A stretch of DNA of 64,000 nt from Chondrosia reniformis. Its lineage: Eukaryota > Porifera > Demospongiae > Chondrillida > Chondrillidae. Shown here in pieces: positions 27,146-46,483 of the stretch. Position numbers and translations under genes: made by a program. The notes beneath the pieces are model-generated. The model saw only the letters and a list, made by a program, of their open reading frames with translations. It had not been told where the DNA came from and ran no database searches. The stretch spans positions 8,325,401 to 8,389,400 of the forward strand of contig OX359194.1 in the NCBI GenBank assembly GCA_947172415.1. The letters run 5' to 3'. Positions within the stretch are counted from its first letter, which is position 1. Each line of letters starts with the position of its first letter.

Positions 27146-27877
27146 ATGATAGAACTGACACTGCACAATCACTCAATTAATCACCTTGCGCAAACATTTC
27201 ATTATACATCATATGTACTATAATTGTGGGCGACTAGTATATAAAATAGCACGTGTTGCGTTGTAGCGCGCATTTACCGGGCAAGATCGGGAGAGAGCTG
27301 TAAGTTAAGTTATTAAAGGGTACAGTAGCCACTTTTAGAGTGGGAATAATATACATGTTTCTAGATCAGCTGCAAGGTGCAATTTTCCTACATAATCCTT
27401 TCATTACTAACTTGTCGGGAAAATAATTCCCAAGTCTTTAAGGGACGATTGAGTTTGCCATATTAATAAGTTCAGCTAAACTGACGTTTTGCATAGTAGA
27501 ACCTCGCTTATCCGAGCCCTGTGTTTAGTATGTAGACTCGAGAATCGTTCGGATAGGTGAAGTAGAATTAATTATTCTAGAATTAGCTATGTTATGTAAG
27601 CATGGCGCCAGCAAAGAGGCATGCAACGACTGCTTTAGGGCTCGTATCAAAATGGCGGATGCACGTCCACCAGATCTCTTCTGATGATCAAGTTTCGGAT
27701 AAACGAGGTTCATTAACAGTACAGTAAATATGTGTTACTGAATGTCTAAATGTGTTTACCTCTAAATTTGTTTATTAGTTTTCAAGCTAGTTGTTGTGAC
27801 TTTCTCTTAGAAGAGGAGCTAATTTGAAACACTTGTCGACCAAGTATAACTTCAATACAATATAGTATTCAGTGATT
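27146..27877. other. Intergenic region between DMAP1 and Vasa
   Basis: Holds the 3' end of DMAP1, a non-autonomous DNA transposon (27496-27714) and the Vasa promoter/leader. No further gene seen. Confidence 0.5.
27496..27714. mobile_element. Non-autonomous pogo/Tigger-like MITE
   Basis: Terminal inverted repeats GAACCTCGCTTATCCGA (left, from 27499) and its near-complement (right, 27694-27711) match at 16 of 17 positions and lie about 215 bp apart. TA dinucleotides lie close to both ends. The 'AGAACCTCG-TTATCCGA' end is a pattern known from pogo/Tigger-type Tc1-mariner elements. There is no transposase, so the element is a deletion derivative or MITE. Confidence 0.6.
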
Positions 27878-31069
<3,192 letters not shown>

Positions 31070-31411
31070 AATGGATTCTGTTCACATATATCTATCATAT
31101 AATATTCAATATAACACTGTCTAGTTCAATTTGTTAATGTATACCTTTGTCTTATGTAGTTTTTGCATGTATTTCATTTAACTTGATTGTAATGTTAGCA
31201 AGACACATGCAGTATTATAGTCCATAGCCTAAGAATATTCAGTGATGGTGGGTTAATCATAACACCTGTATTCGTGATAGCAAAGGTTCTAGTGTGCTAT
31301 GTATAGAAATGAGTCGGTACAAATACGTCACAACGTTGCATGCACGTGAGAAATAATAACCATTCGTAGGAGAACTGGCTCCATTCAGTTAAAGATCTTT
31401 GAACATATACG
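31070..31411. other. Intergenic, Vasa 3' end to next promoter
   Basis: AT-rich sequence containing the Vasa 3' untranslated region and the upstream region of the next plus-strand gene. Nothing else recognised. Confidence 0.5.
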
Positions 31412-34400
31412 ATGGCACAAAAGGTATATGCACCCGGAATCGTGTACGGTATATATATATTCGTTTTTTTGCATAACAATATGTTAGTTACTGTATACCT
31501 ATTTACTTTGCAGGATACGTCCGAACAGATTAGAGTACTCCTTCATGAACACAAGCTAGAAAGTGTTTTACCTCAATTGACCGAAATGGGAGTGACAGAA
31601 ATTGATGACTTACTCTTCTTAAATCCAGAAGACTTGGAGAGCCTAACCAAAGTGCAGCTTCGTCGCTTTCAGGCAATGGTAAAGAAAATTAGTGAAAACG
31701 TTCAGGGGCAATCCGATCCGAATTCTGAGCCTATTGAGAATTACTATGTTCGCTACATTTGCCTACAGCCTATGTTCGACGTTCGACACGAAAAACGCAT
31801 TTCTGAAATCGATCCTAACAGCACTACCCTTCAAGTTTTAATGGAAGAGATTTGCAAAAGGGAAAGTGGGCATATAAAATGCGAAAGTCCGATCATTGCT
31901 CAGCTCTACACAGCAGAAGGTATCCCCTTGGCTTACGATGGCACTTCTTGTCAATACACCCTAAAAGAGTGGTTCATAGAGAATGGAATGTTCTTTTGGG
32001 TGATAATTCATAGGCAGTCAACGAAAGGAGACAATGCTACAGAACCAGACTGGAAGACGCAGTTTAGTATTGCAATTTACTCTCCTCTATATAAGCAATC
32101 TGAAGTTGGAATGTCACAATTCTGTACCTCTCTGAGGGTGGTAGGAGGTATTGATAGTAATCAATTGGCTGAATGGCTTGCTGCAATTCGAAATATTACA
32201 AATAATCCTCCCCTGATTCTTGCTTTAAAAAACCTTTTTCAAAGGAAGATACTTAACACGGCACAAAGAGTTGCTATCCAAGAGGGGCTTTATGAATTAT
32301 TTTATGCTATAGTGCCTGCAGATGAAAACAAGGTATTTGAAAATTCTCTTATTTGTTGCTCATATTTGCTAGAGGGATGTAAAGTTTCAAAAGAACAAAA
32401 GGCCCAAGAGATCTATAAGAGTATATCCCTAGTTTGCCCTATTTCAAATTCCCGTTTGATACAGCCAGTTTGTTGCCAAGGATTTAATACCGTATTTGAC
32501 AAGAGCTCCATCAAGAAGAAGCTTTCCAAGGAAGGTCGTATTCCTGGTTTACCAGCTGATGTACAGTACAGATTAGATGACTTTCAGATACAGCAGGATG
32601 TCGCTAGATTGCTGATATCTTTTCCCCAGGTGGATGTTGTTACATGGACTGCTGGTAAATCATCTGATGATGAAGTAAAAGGCTATTTGGCTTCTCTACA
32701 AATGATTACTCCCCAAAAGCCCAAGCTATCACAAGAAATCAAATCCTGCAATGAATTTAAAGTTTTCTCGCCTTTAGAGCTGAAAAATGCAGATTTTCCT
32801 TGTGCTACATACAGCAAGAAAGGTAGCTTTGCAGTTTGCACTGGACTTGGTAAAGGAAATGACAAAACACATTACATTTATGACCCAATCACAAACATAG
32901 AGGACCTTTATGATTTGCAACAGCTTGCTGCAAAATTAACAACTCTTGGAAAGGACGTATCCATTCAACCAGAGATTTCTTTCAAAAAAGCAGGCATCAT
33001 CACTAAAACACCTGAGGAAGCAATTGTTGTCCTCTTGGATGTCAGTGCTTCTATGGGCATGAAAGTTTTTGGTGATTTGTCTCGTTTGGCAGTGGTCAAG
33101 GAACTCTTCAAGATGTTTGCTGACCGCAGCATGGCATACAATTATCCACACATCATTGGCCTCACCCTGTTTCATGAAGACACCAATGTTGTAAGCTGTC
33201 TCTCTGAAGCATTTGTCCTCTTTCAAAATGCCATCAGCACAGTTGAATGTAAAAGAAGCACAGCATTGTGGGATGCAATGTTTTCTGTAGCCACCCAACT
33301 TAATGACATTGATGAGAAATATCCCAAGTGCCTTAAGAGAATAATTTGCCTGACTGATGGAGAAGATAATGCATCCACTTCTGGACCATTTGATATTTAT
33401 AAAATCCTGGTAGAAATGCAAGTCACAGTGGATTTTGCATCCTGTTGAATAAAGGGAACAGTATGGTCAAAGCTATTGCTGAGGCTACCAATGGATGTGC
33501 CTTTCGTCCCAAAGACCACACTGAAAGCCTTCATCTTTTCCAAATGGAGACACTCCTGCGTCTGTCTGAACGACTTGTTGGTCAGAGAAAGCCTATATGT
33601 GACTCACTGAAAGACTTGGAAAAATACAAAGATGAAAAGTCATATCCATATTCTACCCATCCACCTCGGGCTCAGCCTGGGGAACTTAAGCACTCAGTTA
33701 CTACTCCCAAGAGTGTCCTTCACTGGGCTACTGTAGCTCCTCCTAAAAATCTTGCCGCTCCTTCACTGAATAGAGTGAAAAGAATTCTCTCTGAGTTAGC
33801 ATCATATCAGAAGGAACCACACCGATATGTTCAGGTGTTTCCTTGTGAGGAAGAGATAAATTTCTGGAGGCTGCTTATGGTGGGACCTGAAACTACACCA
33901 TATGCAAAGGGCACGTTCCTTCTTTATGTAAAGTTTCCACAAAAATATCCACATTCTCCACCAGAGATGCGCTTTATCACTCCAATTTACCATTGCAATG
34001 TCAACTCTCATGGGAAGATCTGTCATAGCATTTTTGATCGCAATTACTCTGTTGATTATAGTGTACGAAAGATTATAGATTGTGTCTATGGATTGCTCTT
34101 GCATCCAGAACCAGATGATCCCTTAGATAGCGTTTTAGCAGAAAAGTACTATTTGGATAAGGAAAAATACCAGCAGAATGCCAAGAGAATGACAACACAG
34201 TGTGCCAATAAGTCCCTTAAAGAATGGCATAAAGAATTAAATGTCAAGGTGCTGGATACCAGTGATACTCCTGACCATTTCCTTTGCCCTCTCAGTGGTA
34301 AACTGATGGATGACCCAGTATTGACAATACATGGTGCTAGCTATTGCAGAGTTGCCATCGAAAGGGCTCTTGAGAACGAATGCAAAGACCCTCTGAATGG

Positions 34401-34500
34401 TAAACCATTGAATAAAAGTCAACTTTTTCCTAATGAGAATCTCAGGAAGGCCATACAAGACTACGAAGAAGGCAAATCTAAAGCTTGGTTTGATCCCTAA
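31412..34500 (+). CDS. SAM / U-box-like / vWA / E2 / U-box fusion protein, with one frame break
   Basis: Exon 1 is just ATG and three codons (31412-31423, MAQK). After a 90-bp intron the rest is one exon. Order: SAM-like domain (LLHEHKLESVLPQLTEMG to RRFQAMVKKI, about 31530-31690); a ubiquitin-like or unknown region; a U-box-like segment (LVCPISNSRLIQPVCCQGF, about 32429-32530); a vWA domain with MIDAS LLDVSASMG near 33035; an E2 (UBC) fold at 33766-34210 with PPEMRFITPIYHCNV and catalytic Cys in GKICHSIF (codon 34021-34023); and a U-box near 34262-34460 (FLCPLSGKLMDDPVL). The E2 has HCN instead of the usual HPN but keeps the Asn. The reading frame breaks within 33403-33445, inside the end of vWA: one frame stops after VTVDFASC and the next continues LNKGNSMVKAIAEATNG. 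Everything else is intact over 3 kb. It is therefore either an assembly error, a recent null allele or recoding. A self-contained E2-E3 ubiquitin ligase is inferred. Confidence 0.8.
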
Positions 34501-34611
34501 ACACAACATTATACTATTAGATATTTACATGTTACATGTTTAGAACCCCCTGATGCTTTATTCATTTGTATGTCCATTTTAACAATCATTTATGAATAGG
34601 TGAAGTGTAGA

Positions 34612-34650
34612 ACCATAGATAGCAGAAAACTCTTCTCTACTATCTATGGT
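34612..34650. repeat. 11-bp-arm inverted repeat between convergent genes
   Basis: ACCATAGATAG and its exact complement enclose a 17-nt loop. It lies between the 3' ends of the plus-strand vWA-E2-U-box gene and the minus-strand histone H4 gene. The function is unknown. Confidence 0.7.
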
Positions 34651-34768
34651 AGAACCAAGTATTATCTGCGTATATGATAGGTGCAGCAAAGCTAGATCAT
34701 CTAGAATATTCCATCTTCAATAAACAGTACAAATATTAAAACGTGGTACATGTCTTTTGTGTTGTGGT

Positions 34769-34784
34769 GGCTTTGATAAAAGCC
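34769..34784 (-). promoter_or_regulatory. Histone mRNA 3' stem-loop
   Basis: On the minus strand the sequence GGCTTTTATCAAAGCC forms a 6-bp stem with a 4-nt loop. It is preceded by CAAAAC and followed by ACCAC, 38 bp after the H4 stop. Stem length, GGC/GCC base and flanks match the SLBP-binding stem-loop that replaces poly(A) in replication-dependent histone mRNAs. Confidence 0.88.
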
Positions 34785-34822
34785 GTTTTGTGTTTAAAAA
34801 TAACGTCTAGCAGTCAAGACAT

Positions 34823-35209
<387 letters not shown>

Positions 35210-35364
35210 CCCTTTGGCGGACCATGTTGTACAGATATACGTATAGTGACGTCACAAGGTACGCGTAGGCGTACATCCCATATAACACTTATTTCAAATG
35301 GAAAATACTTGCTATAACTTTTACATATATTACAAATCAAATAATGTATATATTATTCCTAGTC

Positions 35365-36681
35365 TTAACCAGTCAGGGGGTAAAGGTTTACACAAATTTT
35401 CTCATTTTGGCTAAGGACACCAACTATAGGGTAAAACCCTCCTGGTGGAATCTTCATTTCAACTGCTTTGCCAACTTCTGCTCCATTCTTGGTAAAGTAG
35501 ACTAGAATGCGAGGTCTGTTTTTCTTCTTCTCTTCTGGTGTGACCTTCTCCCGAGCCTGGCTTTCTAGATAGGTCACAACGCTTGGGGGATTGTAATAGT
35601 CGGAATCATCTGTGTCATAGTACTCAGAGTCGTACTCATCAGCTACAGTCATTGAGACTTCTTTGAATGATTGAGTTCCATTCTCCACTGCTCCTGCCTC
35701 ATGCTCCCCTTCATAAGGATCCAGGAACCGAACTCCACACCCCATAACATCTCCAGCTTTGCAGATTGGTCCAAACTTTTCTCCCTGGCCGTTCTCCAAG
35801 TACAGATCTCCATTGTCGGCATGGTAACCAACTCCTCCGTCGTTCCAACCTGGAAACCTATGCAGTGGATAATCCTTCTTTGCCAAACCTATAGCTATTT
35901 CACAATTCTTTCCTCCATTAATTATCTCTAGTTCAAAGTAGTGGTTAGTTTTGCTTATGAAGGTGCTACCCATCGCCACACCACAATCTTTATTGGGCGT
36001 CCCTAACCCATCATAAGTCATGGTCAGCCCATCATTCTGGAACCGCACTCCATTGCAACGAAACCAGTAGGACCTTGGAATGTTCAGCAACTCCATACCC
36101 TCTGCCTCATCGGGACACTTAAACGCGTGCCCCAGGTACCTTACTGATTCCTTGTCACTGTGCATTCCAATGATCGGATAAAAGCCTTGCATAGGGCGCT
36201 TCATTTTCTCCTTCCCTACATACTCTCCATTCTTTGTAAACCACACATTTACGTGGTTCTGTCCCACGTCCGAGTTAAAGTCGATGCCGAGTCCCATGAC
36301 GTCGCCCTTTTTACATCGCGGGCCGAATGCCTTACCATAGCCGCTGTTATGAAACAACTTTCCATCATCAGCGTGATACCCGATACAGTTGGCGCCCCAG
36401 CCCGGCTGTGAGGTCATGGAATAAGTGCTAATGCCGACTCCTATTCCAATGGCACAGGACCGTCCTTCATTCAAAATCTCAATCTCGTAGTAGTTCAACA
36501 GCGGAGACATACATTCCCACATCTTTACGATACCCACTGATGAACCTTTGGCGGTGACGTAAGTGAAATCGTTTCCATCACATTCTATGTTCTTTCCCAA
36601 TGCTCCTCCGTATATTTCATAAAGGTTGACCCTCGATGAGTCCTGCAACTTTTTGCTTTTTAAATCAATCTTAGAAGCCAT
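35365..36681 (-). CDS. SPRYD3: SPRY domain-containing protein 3
   Basis: One exon encoding 438 residues, close to human SPRYD3 (442). Two SPRY/B30.2-type repeats are visible: YYEIEILNEGRSCAIGIGVG to GYHADDGKLFHNSGYG to VWFTKNGEYVG, and YFELEIINGGKNCEIAIGLA to GYHADNGDLYLENGQG to VYFTKNGAEVG. An acidic insert (EYDSEYYDTDDSDYY, about residues 335-350) interrupts the second domain, and the protein ends INLYPLTG-like (CVNLYPLTG). ATG 36681 (MASKIDLKSKK) is the first ATG in the frame and has a good context (AAAATGG). The molecular role is not established; SPRY domains bind short peptides. Confidence 0.88.
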   Translation of the reverse strand: MASKIDLKSKKLQDSSRVNLYEIYGGALGKNIECDGNDFTYVTAKGSSVGIVKMWECMSPLLNYYEIEILNEGRSCAIGIGVGISTYSMTSQPGWGANCIGYHADDGKLFHNSGYGKAFGPRCKKGDVMGLGIDFNSDVGQNHVNVWFTKNGEYVGKEKMKRPMQGFYPIIGMHSDKESVRYLGHAFKCPDEAEGMELLNIPRSYWFRCNGVRFQNDGLTMTYDGLGTPNKDCGVAMGSTFISKTNHYFELEIINGGKNCEIAIGLAKKDYPLHRFPGWNDGGVGYHADNGDLYLENGQGEKFGPICKAGDVMGCGVRFLDPYEGEHEAGAVENGTQSFKEVSMTVADEYDSEYYDTDDSDYYNPPSVVTYLESQAREKVTPEEKKKNRPRILVYFTKNGAEVGKAVEMKIPPGGFYPIVGVLSQNEKICVNLYPLTG

Positions 36682-37065
36682 TTTGATCACGTGACTTTAA
36701 TGGCGCGTGAGCTATTGGAGCCACTTTAATGTACATCTTTACTGTTCACTAACAATTTCTAATTTTAGCTGAAATATAAAGCAATCATGTGAAACTTTGA
36801 AGTTGAATGTTATAATAAATAAGTTTTAACTGAATATAATAAATAAGTTTTAACTGATTGTTATTAAAAATCAATTTCTGAGTTTGAAAAGTGGGTGTTT
36901 TGGCTTAGATTTGGAAGACTGTGAGTATTCCATGTAAATCATGTCACTGCCTCCTGACAAGGATGCTGCTGTAGTAGTCTTTCTAGATGTCTATATAAGG
37001 AGAACAGAGCAGTGCAGAAGTTACTGGAGTACTGTAATGGGAAATGAAAGATTAAGGAAAGTCTC
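36682..37065. other. SPRYD3 upstream region and possible ERCC3 last exon
   Basis: Contains the SPRYD3 promoter (with a direct repeat of ATAATAAATAAGTTTTAACTG near 36812-36856). It also holds a possible alternative final ERCC3 exon ending at 36939: if splicing leaves at GTACAA near 37076 instead of reading through to the stop at 37066, about 30 more residues are added. Confidence 0.5.
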
Positions 37066-43338
<6,273 letters not shown>

Positions 43339-43426
43339 AGTGATTAGTAATTATTTGGGACAACCCCTCCAATTACACCACTCTGTGGGACCAACCCTCT
43401 GGCCGTGACGCCCCCGATCACATGGG

Positions 43427-43445
43427 CCAATCAGAACAAACCACG
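43427..43445 (+). promoter_or_regulatory. ER stress response element (ERSE)
   Basis: CCAAT, nine bases, CCACG: an exact match to the ERSE consensus bound by NF-Y and ATF6/XBP1 in vertebrates. It lies 71 bp upstream of the calreticulin ATG and on the sense strand. A nearby CGTGACG (43404-43410) resembles a UPR element core. The element sits in the 177-bp gap shared with ERCC3. Confidence 0.8.
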
Positions 43446-43515
43446 CTGAGACCGTGCGCTCACTAAAGCCTCGTGAGACTTGGAAAGGTTGGAAATCTTG
43501 GGTATAGCAGTCACC

Positions 43516-46186
43516 ATGAAGTACTTATTGTTGGCAGCAGTAGTCGTCTTATCCGTAGTAAACGCTACAGTATACTTTGAAGAACGATTTGATGATGGTG
43601 AGTTTGGTGCTGCATTTGCTACAAAGTGATCACATTTCAATATGCTCTGTCTGGCAGATTGGGAAAGTAGATGGATAACGTCAAAAAAGAAATCTGATTA
43701 TGGAGTGTTTAAACTGACAGCCGGAAAGTTCTATGCAGACCCAGAAAAAGACAAAGGTGAGTGCTCACGCAATAGTTTCCTCTTAATGTATTGGATTAAT
43801 GCACAGCGTTGCTGCTGTACTGTTGTAGGTATTCAGACCAGTCAAGATGCCAAGTTCTACGCCGTCTCTTCTCAATTCAAGGAGCCATTCAACAATGAAG
43901 GAAAAACACTTGTGGTTCAATTCACTGTTAAGCATGAGCAAGGTATAGACTGTGGAGGCGGATACCTCAAAGTCTTTCCATCCGGTACTAGTCCCAAAGA
44001 TTTGGATGGAGACTCCCAGTACAACATAATGTTTGGTGCGTCCCAAGTACCTAAAACTACTGATTAGCCTAGTATTATGCATGTAATGTTTGAGGAAATT
44101 TGTTACATAAAATGTGTTCCATTACATCTTTATCCTTTTGACCATTACCTACTGGGAAATGGTTGTGGTTTCAGAATGGAGATGACCTGCCTGTTTTCAG
44201 TTAACATTTGCATTAGAGCTCCTGCTCTTCTATGACTTCTGGTCAATGGATAATCAGCAATGTCATTACTGTAATGGATGCCCCTCCCATTAACCCAACC
44301 CTGCTCTCCTGTGACCACGCCCATCCATTAGTGTCCTCTCTTTCCCTATTCCAGGACCTGATATCTGTGGCCCAGCGACTAAAAAGGTTCACGTAATCTT
44401 AAATTACAATGGGGAGAACCACCTAATTAAGAGAGAAATAAGATGCAAAGACGACGAGTTCACTCACATGTACACACTGATTCTCCGCTCCGACAACACC
44501 TACGAGGTGCTAATAGATGGTGAGAGTTCACAGACAGGCAACTTGGAGGAGGATTGGAACCTGCTTCCAGCAAAGGAGATCAATGATCCAGAAGCCAAGA
44601 AGCCTGAAGACTGGGACGAGAGACCCAAGATTGACGACCCAGAAGATGTCAGACCAGAGGTTAGTTAATCTGTCAGCATGATACGTATCTAGCTGAGCGT
44701 ACTAATCTCTGCGTGCTTGTATACTTTGTGTGACGTTTGAGTCTGTTTTGGGTTGAGGCTGTTGTCTCCAATCTTCTCAGGACTGGGACCAACCGGAGTA
44801 CATTGCTGATTCTGATGCAGAGAAGCCAGAGGATTGGGATGATGACACTGATGGTGACTGGGAGCCTCCCATGATCCCCAACCCAGATTTCAAGGTACAG
44901 CCCCACCCCACCCTACATGGGTCAGGTGTACAGCCCCACCCCACCCTACATGGGTCAGGTACAGCCCCACCCCACCCTACATGGGTCAGGTGTACAGCCC
45001 CACCCCACCCCACATGGGTCAGGTACAGCCCCACCCCACCCCACATGGGTCAGGTGTACAGCCCCACCCCACCCCACATGGGTCAGGTACAGCTCCACCC
45101 CACCCTACATGGGTCAGGTGTACAGCCCTGCCCCACCCCACCCTACATGGGTCAGGTACAGCCCTGCCCCACCCCACCCCACATGGGTCAGGTGTACAGC
45201 CCCACCCCACCCCACATGGGTCAGGTACAGCCCCACCCCACCCTACATGGGTCAGGTGTACAGCCCCACCCCACCCCACATGGTCAGGTCACTGCTCACA
45301 AAGACAGCTTCCTGTCACATGATAATGTGTTGTGTAACAGGAAGTGTTAGGTCTTGTCCTCCTCCTCCTCTGTACTGTAGGGAGAGTGGAAACCGAAGCA
45401 GATTGACAACCCGGACTACAAGGGCACCTGGGTCCACCCCCAGATACCCAACCCTGATTACAAGCCCGATGAATTCCTGTACAGGTTCACAGAAATGGAA
45501 TATGTTGGATTTGATTTATGGCAGGCAAGTTTATTAATTTTGTCCTCTTCCAATTTACATGCATGCGCCAAATGAGTGGATTGTGGAAACTTGAGAAGGT
45601 TGTAACTTGATCTTATATGTATGTGGCGTGCAAATTACCACTAGATTGATTATACATAGACTTAATATAGTTATTATTTTATTATTTTTCACTGCTAATA
45701 ATGAATGCTTAGGTTAAATCTGGTTCAATCTTTGACAACGTCTTGGTAACGGATGATGAGGATTATGCTCATCAAATGGGTGAGGAGTGCTTTGAAGAAA
45801 GGAGGGACGGAGAAAGGAACATGAAAGATAAGGCAAGCTTCAAATGATGGACGCTGTTACCAAAATTTACTTGATATTTGAATCTCTTAGCTTGACGAAG
45901 AGGAACGCAAGGCAAAAGAGGCTGAAGGTGGAAGCGAAGAGGATGAAGACGAGGAGGAATTTGAAGAAGAAGAAGAAGAAGAGGTAGGTTTGTAACTTAG
46001 TACGTACTGGATGTGCTGGCTGGACCCACCGGTGGGCTGGCTACAGAAAGTCCACCTCCACCTAATGCTATTGCTAATCTGGTTCATATTGCTCTGTCTT
46101 TTTCTTATGTAACTTCCTTTTCCTTGCTGTGTGCTTAGGAGGAGGAAGATGGAGGTACTGATGAACCAGTTAAAGATGAACTTTGA
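43516..46186 (+). CDS. CALR: Calreticulin
   Basis: ER-lumen calcium-binding lectin chaperone for monoglucosylated glycoproteins. ATG 43516 gives a signal peptide (MKYLLLAAVVVLSVVNA). The globular lectin half has YFEERFDDDWESRW, then CGGGYLKVFP and YNIMFGPDICG, with the paired cysteines. The P-domain has repeats ending in EDWD (KPEDWDERP, RPEDWDQPE, KPEDWDDDT) and GEWKPKQIDNPDYKG-type repeats, three of each, as in calreticulin rather than calnexin (four). The C-terminus is a Glu-rich calcium-binding run. The last residues are KDEL, the ER retrieval signal, before TGA at 46184. No membrane segment follows, which excludes calnexin. Its chaperone substrates depend on N-glycans, the pathway ALG2 feeds. 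Confidence 0.97.
44896..45290 (+). repeat. ~31/33-bp minisatellite starting at a calreticulin splice donor
   Basis: About twelve units, each holding ACAGCCCCACCCCACC and then ACATGGGTCAGGT. The array begins exactly at the donor of the exon ending NPDFK (AAG/GTACAGCCCC). Every second unit repeats CAG/GTACAGCCCC, so donor-like sites recur along it. Open frames through it are an artefact of composition. Confidence 0.9.
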
Positions 46187-46483
46187 AGTGCCTAGAAGTA
46201 GATTTTCGTACATTTATTCATTTAGTAGGGACGTCCTTTTGAGTTATTATACATTTCCAATATAATTAATAATTATTATGCCTGTCTTATGCAATGTGTT
46301 GTGTCCGTATCATCCAAATACATGAATCAAAAGGAGGAATGAAAAAACTGTGTGATTATGCCTGTCTTATGCAATGTGTTGTCTACAAAATAGACAATTT
46401 TCTTAATTCTGTTTCTGCTAAATGACTTCATGTGCAATAACTAGGATTAAATGCATTGGCACGTTGTCTATGCCGCAATCACC
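46187..46483. other. Convergent gap between calreticulin and MUTYH, with a 28-bp direct repeat
   Basis: An exact 28-bp sequence occurs at 46275-46302 and 46355-46382 (ATTATGCCTGTCTTATGCAA plus eight bases). Otherwise AT-rich 3' flanking sequence. Confidence 0.75.

Noticed and set aside
33445..34500. Separate E2-U-box gene starting after the frame break
   Set aside because: Its first residues complete the vWA domain of the upstream frame, and there is no promoter-sized gap between them.
44871..45537. Collagen-like Pro-rich frames
   Set aside because: Open only because of the CCCCACCCC repeat in a calreticulin intron; the downstream part is shifted out of the calreticulin frame.
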